A stretch of 64,000 nt of DNA from Saccharopolyspora oryzae (GCF_027853915.1 NZ_JAQGLA010000013.1:94995-158994), one strand, 5' to 3'; positions 17,969 to 27,781 are shown, counted from the stretch's first letter. Numbers and translations: made by a program. The notes: generated by a model from the letters alone, not told the origin.

Positions 17969-18773
17969 CCTTCGAGGCGTCGATGTGCGTGGAAGGCGAT
18001 TCGAGGAAGTCCTGGAGCAGCGCGGCCACAGGCGCGGGGTGGGTGAACGCGGCGAGATGACCGCCGGGCGCGAATCTCAGCTGGGAGTGCGGGATTCGCG
18101 CGTGCAGGTTCTCGATGACCGCGCGCGGCGTGCTCACGTCGTCGTCGCCGCCGATCACCCGCGCGGGCACCCACGTCGGCACGTCGAACACGCCGACGGC
18201 GGTCATCGCCTCCAGGAACGCTCCGTGGATCGCGGGATCGCCGGCGAGGAACTGGTCCCGGGCCCGGGCGATCAGCGGATCCGAGCCATGCGACTCACCG
18301 AACCAGCGGGTCATCGTCATGTCGGCGAGCGCAGCCAGTCCACCCGGTGCTCGGGCGGCCTCCGCTCGGGAGAGAGCACCGGCCCTCGCGTTGTCGTCGT
18401 ACGCGCCGGTCGTCGCCATGAGAACCGCGGCCGCGACGGCATCGGGGTGGCGGTGGGCGAGCGCTTGGGCGACCATCCCGCCGAGCGAGATCCCCACGAC
18501 CGGGAAACGGGTCAGGCCGAGCCGCTCGGCGATGAGCGCTACGTCGTCGGCGAGCGCGTCCAATGAGATCGAGTCCGGGGTGCCGCCGCTGGCGCCGTGG
18601 CCGCGGAGGTCGGGGAGGACGCAGCGGAACTCGTCCCCGAGTTCCGCCGCGAGCGGTTCGAACCACGAGCCGTCGAGGGCGAGCGAGTGCACCAGCACCA
18701 AGGGCCGCGGGCCGTGCCCCACGACCCGGTAGGCCAGGCTGGTGCCGTCCGGGGCTGTGATCCGATCGATCAT
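17952..18773 (-). CDS. Alpha/beta-fold hydrolase
   Basis: 273 residues with HSLALDGSWFEP (oxyanion hole), a DLRGHGASGG loop, nucleophile elbow GISLGG, an aspartate in VIGGDDDVSTP and histidine in FAPGGHLAAF. It is closest in style to 3-oxoadipate enol-lactonase and lactone hydrolases. It overlaps the ABC ATPase stop (ATGA at 18770-18773) upstream and the monooxygenase downstream, so it is one transcript with both. Likely role: hydrolysis of an ester or lactone intermediate. Confidence 0.86.
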   Translation of the reverse strand: MIDRITAPDGTSLAYRVVGHGPRPLVLVHSLALDGSWFEPLAAELGDEFRCVLPDLRGHGASGGTPDSISLDALADDVALIAERLGLTRFPVVGISLGGMVAQALAHRHPDAVAAAVLMATTGAYDDNARAGALSRAEAARAPGGLAALADMTMTRWFGESHGSDPLIARARDQFLAGDPAIHGAFLEAMTAVGVFDVPTWVPARVIGGDDDVSTPRAVIENLHARIPHSQLRFAPGGHLAAFTHPAPVAALLQDFLESPSTHIDASKGARVV

Positions 18774-19660
18774 GTGGAAGCCTCCTCGTCCGCCTGACGG
18801 CGTTCCTCCGCCGCGGTCACCTCGTCCCGAAGGCGAGCGGAGAGGGTTTCCAGATATTCGGCGAATTCCGGGGAAGAGGTGCGCATCCGCTGCGTGCGCG
18901 GCCGTGGCAGGTCGATCTTGATGTCAGCGACGATCCGGCCGGGGCGCGCGGCCATGAGCACCACCCGGTCGCTGAGCAGGATCGCTTCCTCCAGGTCGTG
19001 GGTGACGAAGACGACTGTGGGGCGTTCGGCCTCCCAGAGCCGGATGAACTCCTGCTGCTGGTTCGCGCGCGTCTGGGCGTCCAGCGCCGCGAACGGCTCG
19101 TCCATCAACACCACGCGGGGACTTTGCACGAGCGTGCGCGCGATCGCGACCCGCTGGCGCATGCCTTGTGACAGGTGCAGCACGTCGGAGTCGGCGAACT
19201 CCTCCAGCCGCACGCGGCGCAGCCACTCGTCGGCGCGCCGTTTGCGTTCCGCCGCTGGGATCTTGTGCACTTCGAGACCCAGTTCGACGTTGCGGCGGAC
19301 CCGCCGCCACGGCAGGAGCGCGTCCCGGGCGAACATGAAGGCGACGTCGTCGGAGGTGCCGCTGACCGGCTTGCCGTCCAGGGCCACTGTGCCCGCTCGC
19401 GGTCGTTCCAGTCCGCCGGCCATCGACAGGGCCGTCGTCTTGCCGCAGCCCGACGGGCCCACGATGCTGACGAACTCCGAAGCGCCGATGTCGAGGTCGA
19501 ACTCCTCCAGGACGAGCACCGCGCGCCGACCGTGGATGAAGTTGTGGCTGACGCGGCGAAACTCGATCGGTGCCCCTGCCGGGTTCCCATCGGGGGGTCG
19601 GCGGTCCTCAGCGCGGTCTGCGGCTTCCGGCCTCGGATGCGCTGTGCTGGTCTGCCTCAT
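18770..19660 (-). CDS. ABC transporter ATP-binding protein, nitrate/sulfonate/taurine type
   Basis: 296 residues, SsuB/TauB-like. Walker A is GPSGCGKT, the Q-loop region reads FARDALLPWRRV as in this importer family, the signature is LSQGMRQR (LSGGMRQR is usual) and Walker B is VVLMDEPFAALD, with a FVTHDLEEA H-loop. It begins the minus-strand run with hydrolases and the Baeyer-Villiger enzyme. The likely permease is divergent at 20815 and the binding protein lies 10 kb away at 30910, which together make a complete importer for a small organic molecule. Confidence 0.88.
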   Translation of the reverse strand: MRQTSTAHPRPEAADRAEDRRPPDGNPAGAPIEFRRVSHNFIHGRRAVLVLEEFDLDIGASEFVSIVGPSGCGKTTALSMAGGLERPRAGTVALDGKPVSGTSDDVAFMFARDALLPWRRVRRNVELGLEVHKIPAAERKRRADEWLRRVRLEEFADSDVLHLSQGMRQRVAIARTLVQSPRVVLMDEPFAALDAQTRANQQQEFIRLWEAERPTVVFVTHDLEEAILLSDRVVLMAARPGRIVADIKIDLPRPRTQRMRTSSPEFAEYLETLSARLRDEVTAAEERRQADEEAST

Positions 19661-19944
19661 GGCAACTCCGCTGGGTCGAGAGGTGGACCGTGGTGCGGCT
19701 GAGACGACGTCGCGTACTTCTCGGGAACATGCTCGTCATGGAACAGCCCGAATACGTCGGATGCGGTTGATCGCCCGCTTTTCCCACCGTGCCACGCCGG
19801 TGCGGTGATGCTCCGTGACCCAGCGCACAGCTGTCAACACGGATCGGCGGTGTGCGGAGCTATCGCGCTGATAGCCCGTGGGCCGTTGCGAGGAGCTGGT
19901 CGCGGTAGCGAGGCTGGTTCGAACCGGACTCGCGGAGGAGCACG

Positions 19945-20778
19945 ATGACAGCGGCGCACCAATCGGTTTCACCGTTCGGCGGAGTGCAGTTCGACTTTCA
20001 CGGCCGGGTTGCGGTCGTCACGGGCGCGACCGGCGGTATCGGCGGTGCAGTCGTCGATCTCTTCGCCGCGTCCGGGGCCGACCTGGTCGTCCACGGGAGG
20101 CGGGCCGAGGCGCTGCAGGACGTGGTCTCGCGCGTGCGGGAGCGGGGACGCGACGCGGTCGCAGTCACCGGCAACATCCGCGACCCGCAGACCTCGGCCG
20201 ACATCGCCGCGGCGGCGGAGGAGCGCTTCGGGCGGGTGGACGTCCTGGTCAACAACGCCGGCGGCAACTTCGGCAAGCGTTTGGAGGAGTTGTCGGTCAA
20301 CGCGTGGAACGCCATGATCGAGGCCAATCTCAGCGGCGCGTTCCACTTGGCGACCGCGTGCCTGCCGGCGTTCCGGCGCCTGGGCGGCGGTGCGGTGGTC
20401 AACATCGGATCTGCCTCCGCCGGTCATGCGCACCCGCTGCGCGGGGCGTACGCGGCCGCGAAGGCCGGGCTCGCGTCCCTCACCCGGACCATGGCGTGGG
20501 AGTGGTCGGAGCTGAACGTGCGGGTGAACTGCCTCGAACCCGGTGCGGTGGTCACCGCGGCGTCGCGGTTCGCGGCCGACGACGTCGAAGCCCGAGTCGC
20601 CCGGTTCGTCGCCATGAACCGGCTCGGGCGTCCGGAGGACATCGCGTCGGTGTGCCTGTTCCTGTGCTCGGCCGGAGCGGCGTACCTGACCGGGCAGACC
20701 GTGATCGTCAACGGCGGGCCGCACACGGCCACCCCCGCCGACATCGACCTGCTGCGCGCTCCGGAAGCGGCGGAGTAG
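19945..20778 (+). CDS. Short-chain dehydrogenase/reductase
   Basis: 277 residues with VTGATGGIGGAVVD, an NNAGG motif (VLVNNAGGNFG), the serine in IGSASAG and an atypical active site: LRGAYAAAKAG gives Y-x-x-x-K intact. A YLTGQTVIVNGG C-terminus completes the pattern. An arginine in VVHGRRAEAL after strand 2 points to NADP use. GGAGGAG lies just upstream of ATG 19945. It is the first gene of a plus-strand run with the ABC permease and a second SDR, divergent from the ABC ATPase. Confidence 0.87.
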   Translation: MTAAHQSVSPFGGVQFDFHGRVAVVTGATGGIGGAVVDLFAASGADLVVHGRRAEALQDVVSRVRERGRDAVAVTGNIRDPQTSADIAAAAEERFGRVDVLVNNAGGNFGKRLEELSVNAWNAMIEANLSGAFHLATACLPAFRRLGGGAVVNIGSASAGHAHPLRGAYAAAKAGLASLTRTMAWEWSELNVRVNCLEPGAVVTAASRFAADDVEARVARFVAMNRLGRPEDIASVCLFLCSAGAAYLTGQTVIVNGGPHTATPADIDLLRAPEAAE

Positions 20779-20814
20779 CAGCACTTCTCGTTCGCGCAGG
20801 ATCCGGGAGGACCC

Positions 20815-21690
20815 ATGAGCCGATCCACCGTTTCGGACAGAGCCACCGGCGAGGAAGCGCCGACCTGCGGCTTGTCCGGCGCTGACCGCTCCGCGATGGA
20901 ACACGCGGTGTTCGCCGAACGGCGCAAGCGCCGCAACCGCGTCCGGCTGCAGGTGTGGGCGATCCGCTGCGCGGTCGCGATCGTGTTCGTCGGCGGCTGG
21001 TACTTCGCATCCGAACGCGGGCTCATCAACCCCTTGTTCATCTCCTCTCCCGACGCAGTCGCGGAGGGACTCGTCGACCAGCTCGCGGACGCCACGTTCT
21101 GGACCGACGTGACCGCGACGTTCGCCGGTGCGCTCGCCGGCCTCGCGGCCGGCGGCCTCCTGGGCATCGTGACCGGGGTCGTGTTCTCGCGGTCCGAAGT
21201 GCTCGAACGGGCCGCGACCCCGTTCCTGACGCTCGCCAACAGCCTGCCCCGGCCCGCGCTGGCACCGATCTTCATCCTCTGGTTCGGTCTCGGCTTCGGG
21301 CCCAAGGCGCTCGTCGCCGGCAGCGTCGTGTACTTCGTCCTGCTGACGTCGACCCTCGGCGCGCTGCGCGGCATCGACCACGACGTCGTGCAGCTGGCCC
21401 GGTCGCTGTCCATGTCGCCCGTCCAGCGCTTCCTGAAGATCGAGCTGCCGGCGGCGCTGCCCAGCATCGTCGGTGCGCTGCGACTGGGTGCGGTGTACGC
21501 CGTGCTCGGTGCGGTCTTGTCGGAGATGGTCGGCGCGTACTACGGCCTCGGCCAGCGCCTGGTCGTGCTCACCAGCAACTTCAAGGTCGCCGAGTCGTTC
21601 GCGGTCCTGCTGTTCATGGGCATCATGTCGATGGTCCTGGACTACGCGATCAAGAGCCTCGAGCACGTAGTCGCGAGCCGCTCCCGATGA
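20815..21690 (+). CDS. ABC transporter permease, nitrate/sulfonate/taurine type
   Basis: 291 residues with about six membrane segments and the BPD_transp_1 (SsuC/TauC) pattern: FLTLANSLPRPALAPIFILWFGLG and the EAA loop after KIELPAALPSIVGALRLG. GGGAGGA precedes ATG 20815. It overlaps the next SDR by ATGA. With the ATPase at 18770-19660 and the lipoprotein at 30910-32043 it forms one predicted importer serving the surrounding catabolic genes. Confidence 0.88.
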   Translation: MSRSTVSDRATGEEAPTCGLSGADRSAMEHAVFAERRKRRNRVRLQVWAIRCAVAIVFVGGWYFASERGLINPLFISSPDAVAEGLVDQLADATFWTDVTATFAGALAGLAAGGLLGIVTGVVFSRSEVLERAATPFLTLANSLPRPALAPIFILWFGLGFGPKALVAGSVVYFVLLTSTLGALRGIDHDVVQLARSLSMSPVQRFLKIELPAALPSIVGALRLGAVYAVLGAVLSEMVGAYYGLGQRLVVLTSNFKVAESFAVLLFMGIMSMVLDYAIKSLEHVVASRSR

Positions 21691-22379
21691 GCGGGCCGCT
21701 GCTGGTCACCGGCGGCGCTTCCGGCATCGGCGCCCGGCTGGTCGAGTCGCTCGCGGCGGAACGGCCGGTCGTCGTCCTGGACGCGGTGACGCCCGACGCC
21801 CCGGTGCCAGGTGCGCGGTACGTCAAGGGCGACGTGACCGACCGGGATGGTCTGGGGGCGCTCGTCGCCGGTCTCTGCGTGGACGGCCCGTTGTCCGGGC
21901 TGGTCCACTGCGCTGGGATCTGCCGCACCGGACCGTTCCTGGACATGCCGCCGGGGGAGTGGTCGCGGGTCCTCGACGTCAACCTGCACGGCACCCTGGC
22001 CACCGTCCAGGCGTGTGCGCCGCGGATGTCCGACGGCGGGCGGATCGTGCTGTTCTCCTCGGGGACCGCGTTCAAGGGCCCTGGGGGCATCGCGGCGTAC
22101 GCGGCGTCCAAAGCGGGCGTCATCGGGTTCGCCCGGTCGATGGCCGCCGAGCTCGGCGAGCGCCGGATCACGGTGAACGTCCTAGCCCCCGGGCTGGTCG
22201 TCACCGGGCTGTCGGCGGACTTCGCGCACACCGAGCCGGCGAACATCGCCGGCCGGGCGATCGGACGCGCGGCCACTGTGGATGATTTCGTCGAGCCGGT
22301 GCGTTTCCTGCTGTCCGACGGTGCCTCGTTCGTGACCGGTCAGACGATCGTCGTCGACGGCGGGGCCATCAAGCACTAG
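21687..22379 (+). CDS. Short-chain dehydrogenase/reductase
   Basis: 230 residues from ATG 21687, which overlaps the permease stop. It is a short classical SDR: VTGGASGIGARLV, HCAG in place of NNAG, serine in VLFSSGTA, YAASKAG and a FVTGQTIVVDGG tail. An acidic residue after strand 2 (VLDAVTPDAP) suggests NAD. It ends at the strong hairpin that separates this run from the convergent P450 gene. Confidence 0.87.
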   Translation: MSGPLLVTGGASGIGARLVESLAAERPVVVLDAVTPDAPVPGARYVKGDVTDRDGLGALVAGLCVDGPLSGLVHCAGICRTGPFLDMPPGEWSRVLDVNLHGTLATVQACAPRMSDGGRIVLFSSGTAFKGPGGIAAYAASKAGVIGFARSMAAELGERRITVNVLAPGLVVTGLSADFAHTEPANIAGRAIGRAATVDDFVEPVRFLLSDGASFVTGQTIVVDGGAIKH

Positions 22380-22382
22380 TGC

Positions 22383-22438
22383 CACGCCGAAAGCCCGCTC
22401 GAAGCCCGTGCAGGCGCTTCGAGCGGGCTTTCGGCGTG
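22383..22438. terminator. Bidirectional terminator with 22-bp perfect stem
   Basis: Arms 22383-22404 and 22417-22438 are perfectly complementary over 22 bases, with a 12-base loop. The hairpin lies in the 62-base gap between two convergent genes, four bases after the SDR stop and four bases from the P450 stop. No T tract is needed for this kind of terminator in actinomycetes. Confidence 0.85.
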
Positions 22439-22441
22439 GGA

Positions 22442-23698
22442 TCAGAGCGTGACGGCGAGTTCCTTGAGGCTGAAGAACGCCCGATCGTCCCGATAGGACA
22501 GGTGCGAGACCTCGGGATCGGTGAGCTGCATGTCCGGGAACCGCGCGAAGATCCTGGGCAGCGCGACCATCAGCTCCATCCGGGCGAGGTTCTGCCCGAC
22601 GCACTGGTGCTGGCCGAAGCTGAAGGCGAGGTGCTGCGGTTTCTCGGTGGGGATCTCGAAGTCCTCCCACGTGGTGCGGGCGTACTTGCTCTCGTCGTGG
22701 TTGGCCGACCAGATGGACGCGACCACGCCTTCGCCCTGGCGGAAGGTGTGTTCGCCGATCGTGACGTCCTCCGTGGCGGCACGGCGCGGCCCCATCCGCG
22801 CGACGGAGTGGACGCGCAGCAGCTCCTCGATCGCGATGTCCCACCGCCGTTCCCCGGAGAGCAGCAGCGCGAGCTGATCCGGCCGCTTCAGCAAGGTGAA
22901 GATCGACAGGCCGATCATGCCCGCGGTCGTGTCGTGCCCGCCGATGATGAGGATCGTGATCAGCGCCGCGAGCTGATCACGAGTGATGCCGCCGACTTCG
23001 TACTGCTCCCGGATGATGTTGCTGAGCAGGTCGTCGGAAGGGTTCGCCTCCTTCAGCGCCGCGTACTCGAGACCGAGGGCGCGGAATTCCTCGACGTTGC
23101 GGTACATCTCCTCCTTCGACAGGGACAGCGTCGTCTGCCGCTCGGTGAGCTCGAAGAACCGCGGGGCGTCCTCGATGGGGATGCCGAGCATCCGGGTGAT
23201 CACCGTTGTCGGGATCGCGAGCGCGAACTGGGAGACGAGGTCGACCGGCCCGGACTGCTCGGCGAGCGCGTTCAGGTGGTCGTCGACGATGGCTTCGACC
23301 TGGTCCCGATAACCCTCGACGGCCCGCGGCGTGAAGTACTTGACCACGCACCGGCGCAGCGTCGTGTGCAGCGGCGGATCCTGCCTGATCATGCTGTCGG
23401 CGACCATGGGGTGGTCCGAACCGGGCAGTCCGCGGACCGGGAAGCCCGGTGTCATCGGGTTGGCGCTGAACCGGGTGTCGGACAGGATCGCCTTCACATC
23501 GTCGAACCTCGTCGCCAGCCACGAGATCGTCCCGCCGCCGAGGTCGACCTGGCTGATCGGGCAGGTGGCGCGCAGTTCGCCGAAGTACGGGGGATCGTCC
23601 AACGGCTGTTCCGGCGCCGGGTCCAACGACAACTGCCGCAGGTGCGGGCACTCTCCCCGCTGGTCGTTCGAGGCTTCGACGGCTGTGCGATCTTCCAC
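22442..23698 (-). CDS. Cytochrome P450
   Basis: 418 residues, a soluble bacterial class I P450. The I-helix oxygen-binding motif is GGHDTT (253-258), ExxR is E292-L-L-R295 and the heme loop is FSFGQHQCVG with C366 as thiolate ligand. It resembles the CYP105/CYP107-type scaffold; the substrate is unknown. A 3Fe-4S ferredoxin and a ferredoxin reductase at 29427-30805 are the likely electron donors. It is divergent from the acyl-CoA synthetase operon, so it probably performs the first hydroxylation in the local pathway. Confidence 0.92.
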   Translation of the reverse strand: MEDRTAVEASNDQRGECPHLRQLSLDPAPEQPLDDPPYFGELRATCPISQVDLGGGTISWLATRFDDVKAILSDTRFSANPMTPGFPVRGLPGSDHPMVADSMIRQDPPLHTTLRRCVVKYFTPRAVEGYRDQVEAIVDDHLNALAEQSGPVDLVSQFALAIPTTVITRMLGIPIEDAPRFFELTERQTTLSLSKEEMYRNVEEFRALGLEYAALKEANPSDDLLSNIIREQYEVGGITRDQLAALITILIIGGHDTTAGMIGLSIFTLLKRPDQLALLLSGERRWDIAIEELLRVHSVARMGPRRAATEDVTIGEHTFRQGEGVVASIWSANHDESKYARTTWEDFEIPTEKPQHLAFSFGQHQCVGQNLARMELMVALPRIFARFPDMQLTDPEVSHLSYRDDRAFFSLKELAVTL

Positions 23699-23992
23699 GG
23701 CGTTCTCCTCGCTGCTTCGCTGCAGGGCCGGGATCCAGGGATGTGCGGGACGCCGGTGCGGGAATCGTCCACGACCCGGCTGCGGTCATGATGCGTGCCC
23801 GCTCAGGCGCGAGGAAGACCCGACCGGCTTGCGCACCGATCGGGACCGGCTATCGCACGTGCCGGACCGGCGCGAGTGGGCAGCCGCGATAGGGATCCGC
23901 CATCACCGGTCCACGATTCGCGGTATTCCCCGGGCATTGCGAGTCCCGTCACACTCGCCGCAACCACGAGCCGCCTCCCGACCCGGGTGCCG

Positions 23993-26215
23993 ATGAAGGG
24001 AAGACGCTTGATCGAGAACTCCGCGCGGCTGCCGCAGCAGCTGCAAACGGCAATAGCCGGCTTCGTCGCCTCCGGAGCTCGAATCGTGCCGGAGCCCGAG
24101 GCCAAGGAGATCCTGCGCAGCACCGGCATCGCGGTCCCGCCGGGCTCCGCGCACTCCGATCCGGCCCTCGCGGCGAACGGGCTCGACGGTGATCTGGTCT
24201 TGAAGGCGGTGTCGCCGACGCTGGTCCACAAGTCCGATGCGGGCGGAGTTCGCGTCGGTGTCGCACGGGAGGACCTGGCCGCGGAGGCAGCGGCGATGAC
24301 CGCGGCACTGGCCGCGCACGGGCATCGGGTCGATCGCTTCCTCGTCGAGGCCAAGACCGACCCGGGCCACGAGGTCATCGTCGGAGCGGTGCGCACACCC
24401 GGGGTCGGCTGGGTCGTCATGGTCGGTCTCGGCGGGATCTTCGTCGAGTTGTTCGCCGACGTCTCGTTCGGCATCGCCCCGCTGACCGCGTCGGACGTGA
24501 CCGAGATGCTGTCGGAGCTCAAGGGATCCGCGCTGCTGAACGGGGCGCGTGGCGGGGTCCGGGCCGACATCGACGCCCTGGTGGCGCTGGTCCTCCGGCT
24601 CGGCGGCGAAGGCGGGTTGCTCTCGGCACTGCCGCCGGAGGTCGTCGAGGTCGATCTCAATCCGGTCATCGTCGACGCCGAGCAGGCGGTCGCGGTCGAC
24701 GCGCGGATGGTCCTCGACGCGGGATCCGAGGCAGGACGCGGCACCGGAAGGCCCGCCGCGGACGGCACCTTCGAGCGCCTGTTCCGTCCCAGCAGGATCG
24801 CGGTGCTGGGCGCGAGCGGGAGCGGGTCGAACATCGCCAACCGGTACATCGCCGGACTCCGGCGGGCGGGCTTCTCCGGGACGGTGATCCCGATCCACCC
24901 CTCGGCCGAGCGGATCGAGGGGGTCCCTGCGCAGCGCTCGCTGCGGGAGGTGGCCGAACCGGTCGACTACGCCTACGTCGCGCTTCCTGCCGAGGCAGTC
25001 GCGGACGCGTTGACCACCGATCCCGGCAAGCTCGCGTTCGCCCAGATCATCAGCAGCGGCTTCGGCGAGGTATCCGGGGGAGTCGAGCTCGAACGAGACC
25101 TCGTGCAGCGGATGCAGGTGCAGGGCACGCGGGTCATCGGCCCGAACTGCCTCGGGATGCACAGCTCCGCGGCGCGGGTCAGCTTCATCCCGGACCCGCC
25201 GCTCGACCCGGGCGGCGTCGCCGTCATCTCGCAGAGCGGCGGCCTCAGCGTCGACGTGCTGCGGCTCGGCGCAGCGCGCGGGATCGCCTTCCACAGCGTC
25301 ACCAGCATCGGCAATTCCTCCGATGTGGACGCTGCCGAGCTCGTCGAATTCATGCTCGACGCCCCGGACGTCGGCGTTGTCGGCATGTACCTGGAGTCGA
25401 TCGCGGCGGCGCGCTCGATCCTGGACCTGCTCGCCCGACGGGGCTCCGACAAGCCGGTCGTGCTCCTCGCCGGAGGACGCAGCGCGGCCGGATCACGGGC
25501 GGCGACGAGCCATACTGGCGCGCTCGCGGGCAACCACCGGCTCTGGCCGGCAGTGTGCCGGCAGGGTGGTATCGCACTGACGGACACGCTCGACGAGTTC
25601 CTCGACGTGCTGCTGGCATTCGCGACCGTCCAGGTCGTCGGCCCGCCCCCGGCCGCACGAGACGCGGTCCTCTTCGGCAACGGCGGCGGTGCCAGCGTGC
25701 TCGCCACGGATGCGCTGGCACGGCACGGGTTCTCCGTCCCACTCCTGCCGGAGCGGGTGGTCGAGCGGATCGAGTCACTCGGCCTGCCACCCGGGAACGG
25801 CCTGGCGAACCCGATCGACACACCGGCGGGCACGCTCGCGGTGGGCGGCGGCACCATCGCCGGAGACCTGCTGTCCATCGTGCTGGAAGAGGCACCGCCG
25901 GCCATCCTCATCACCCACCTCAACGTCGGCATCATCCAGCGGAACCTGGCCGAGCGGTACGGCGATGTGACCGGCACGATCATCCGCAGCATCGCCGAGG
26001 CCCACGCCCGCACCGACGCGGCGACCCAGCAGTACCTCGTGCTCAAAGGCGACGGGCGGCCGGACATGGACCAGGCCGTCGCCGAATACACGCGCCAGGC
26101 GCAAAAACTCGGCTTGCCCGTCTTCCGCTCGGTGGACGAAGCCGGCCGGGTCGCGCGGTCTCTCATCGAGTTCCAGCAACGCCGAGCCGCGCTCGTCGGC
26201 ACCGCCACCGCGTGA
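23993..26215 (+). CDS. ADP-forming acyl-CoA synthetase, fused with ATP-grasp domain first
   Basis: 740 residues from ATG 23993; TTG 24008 after GGGAAG is an alternative that removes five residues. An ATP-grasp domain comes first (about 10-230; GDLVLKAVSPTLVHKSDAGGV, ELNPV-like VDLNPVIVD). A CoA-binding domain (about 255-390; IAVLGASGSG, IGPNCLGMH) and a CoA-ligase domain with the phosphohistidine H507 in TSHTGALAG follow. ADP-forming acetate-CoA ligases usually have the CoA-binding half first, so this order is reversed. It activates an organic acid to its CoA ester with ATP, consistent with the acyl-CoA carboxylase that follows directly. Confidence 0.88.
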   Translation: MKGRRLIENSARLPQQLQTAIAGFVASGARIVPEPEAKEILRSTGIAVPPGSAHSDPALAANGLDGDLVLKAVSPTLVHKSDAGGVRVGVAREDLAAEAAAMTAALAAHGHRVDRFLVEAKTDPGHEVIVGAVRTPGVGWVVMVGLGGIFVELFADVSFGIAPLTASDVTEMLSELKGSALLNGARGGVRADIDALVALVLRLGGEGGLLSALPPEVVEVDLNPVIVDAEQAVAVDARMVLDAGSEAGRGTGRPAADGTFERLFRPSRIAVLGASGSGSNIANRYIAGLRRAGFSGTVIPIHPSAERIEGVPAQRSLREVAEPVDYAYVALPAEAVADALTTDPGKLAFAQIISSGFGEVSGGVELERDLVQRMQVQGTRVIGPNCLGMHSSAARVSFIPDPPLDPGGVAVISQSGGLSVDVLRLGAARGIAFHSVTSIGNSSDVDAAELVEFMLDAPDVGVVGMYLESIAAARSILDLLARRGSDKPVVLLAGGRSAAGSRAATSHTGALAGNHRLWPAVCRQGGIALTDTLDEFLDVLLAFATVQVVGPPPAARDAVLFGNGGGASVLATDALARHGFSVPLLPERVVERIESLGLPPGNGLANPIDTPAGTLAVGGGTIAGDLLSIVLEEAPPAILITHLNVGIIQRNLAERYGDVTGTIIRSIAEAHARTDAATQQYLVLKGDGRPDMDQAVAEYTRQAQKLGLPVFRSVDEAGRVARSLIEFQQRRAALVGTATA

Positions 26216-26241
26216 ACGACCGGGAAGGGCGAATCCACGAC

Positions 26242-27771
26242 ATGACCACCGATCACGAAATCCGGCACGCCGAGCGGCGCGCGCACGCACTGGCGATGGG
26301 CGGCGAACGCAAGCTGGCGGCCCGGGCCGCGAAAGGCGAGCTCAACGCCAGGGAACGAGTCGCCCGGCTCTTCGACGCCGATTCCTTCCGCGAAACGGGA
26401 CTGTTCGCGACGTCGAACATCGACGCCGACCAGCACGTGACCCCCGCCGACGGGAAGGTGACCGGCACCGGGCTCATCACGGGGCGCCGCGCCGGCGTCA
26501 TCGCGTACGACTTCACGGTCAAGGGCGCGTCCTCCGGAGCCGTCAGCAACAAGAAGATGGGGCACCTCAAGGACCTGACCGCGCGCAGCGGGATGCCGCT
26601 GGTCTACCTGGCCGAGTCGACCGGCGTGCGGATGCCCGACGTCATGGGAGGGACCGGGCTCGGCAACGCCGACGACCGGACGCGGTTCCTGCGCCGCCGC
26701 ACCAATCCGTGGGTGTCGGCGGCATTCGGGTACTCCTTCGGTTCGGCTGCCTGGCACACCGTTAGCTCGGACTTCGCGGTGATGCGCAAGGGCGCGATCA
26801 TGGCCGTCTCCAGCCCAGGGCTGGTCGGCCGAGCGACCGGGCAACAGGTCGACGGGCAGGAGCTCGGCGGCTGGAAACTGCACTCCGAGGTCACCGGATT
26901 CGCCGATGCGGTCGCCGATACCGATGAAGAGGCGATCGACCTCGTGCGCCGTTTCCTGAGCTACCTCCCGTCGCACAACGACGAAGCGCCGCCGATCGCA
27001 CCGGTGCCGGAAGGCTCAGCCGACCGCGGCGCGCAGTTGCACGACATCGTGCCCGACGAACGCACGAAGGTGTACGACGTGCGCAAGGTCATCGAGGTCA
27101 TCGCCGACCTGGGGAGCGTGTTCCCGGTCAAGGAGCGGTACGGCAAGTCGCTGGTCACCGCGTTGTGCCGGATCAACGGCCAGTCGGTCGGGGTCATCGC
27201 GAACAACCCGATGTTCAAGGGCGGCGCGATCGACGCGGCCGCGTGCGCGAAGGCGACCAGCTTCCTCGTGCTGTGCGACTCGTACAACATCCCGCTGGTC
27301 TTCCTCGTCGACCAGCCGGGATTCCTGATCGGAGTCGACGGCGAGCGCAGCGGCATCGTCGGCAAGGTCATCAACTGGATGAACGCGCTGTCGCTGGCGA
27401 CCGTGCCGAAGGTGACGGTCATGATGCGCAAGAACTACGGGCAGGGCTACGTCAACATGGGCGGGGCCTGGACGGCCGACGCCACGGCCGCGTGGTGGAC
27501 CGCGGAAGTCAGCTTCATGGACCCGCGCTCGGCGGTCGGGGTGGTGCACGGGATCGATGCGGCGGCGGACCCGGAGCTCTACGAGCGGCGGTTGGCCGAG
27601 ATGGCGAAGGAATCGACCGGCTACGACGTCGCCCGGGTCTACGGCGTGCAGGACGTGATCGACCCCGCGGACACCCGCGAGTTCATCCTCGGTGCCCTCG
27701 AGGACAACGCGCTGAACCGCACCGGCGGGGTCGGCGAGCACCACCTCAGCAATTGGCCCACGAGCTACTAG
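26242..27771 (+). CDS. Acyl-CoA carboxylase, carboxyltransferase (beta) subunit
   Basis: 509 residues from ATG 26242; GTG 26212, overlapping the previous stop, is an alternative. N- and C-terminal carboxyltransferase domains are complete, with oxyanion-hole segments around VSSPGLVGRATG and GVIANNPMFKGGAIDAAACAKA, then LVDQPGFLIG and AAADPELYERR. It belongs to the propionyl/methylcrotonyl-CoA carboxylase beta family. The biotin carboxylase and a biotin carrier follow in the same operon. The acyl-CoA it acts on is probably produced by the synthetase upstream. Confidence 0.9.
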   Translation: MTTDHEIRHAERRAHALAMGGERKLAARAAKGELNARERVARLFDADSFRETGLFATSNIDADQHVTPADGKVTGTGLITGRRAGVIAYDFTVKGASSGAVSNKKMGHLKDLTARSGMPLVYLAESTGVRMPDVMGGTGLGNADDRTRFLRRRTNPWVSAAFGYSFGSAAWHTVSSDFAVMRKGAIMAVSSPGLVGRATGQQVDGQELGGWKLHSEVTGFADAVADTDEEAIDLVRRFLSYLPSHNDEAPPIAPVPEGSADRGAQLHDIVPDERTKVYDVRKVIEVIADLGSVFPVKERYGKSLVTALCRINGQSVGVIANNPMFKGGAIDAAACAKATSFLVLCDSYNIPLVFLVDQPGFLIGVDGERSGIVGKVINWMNALSLATVPKVTVMMRKNYGQGYVNMGGAWTADATAAWWTAEVSFMDPRSAVGVVHGIDAAADPELYERRLAEMAKESTGYDVARVYGVQDVIDPADTREFILGALEDNALNRTGGVGEHHLSNWPTSY

Positions 27772-27781
27772 GCGGGTGAAG

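Noticed and set aside
19969..21666. A 565-codon minus-strand frame opposite SDR and permease genes
   Set aside because: Highly polar composition without motifs; the plus strand carries SDR and permease signatures with good ribosome binding sites.
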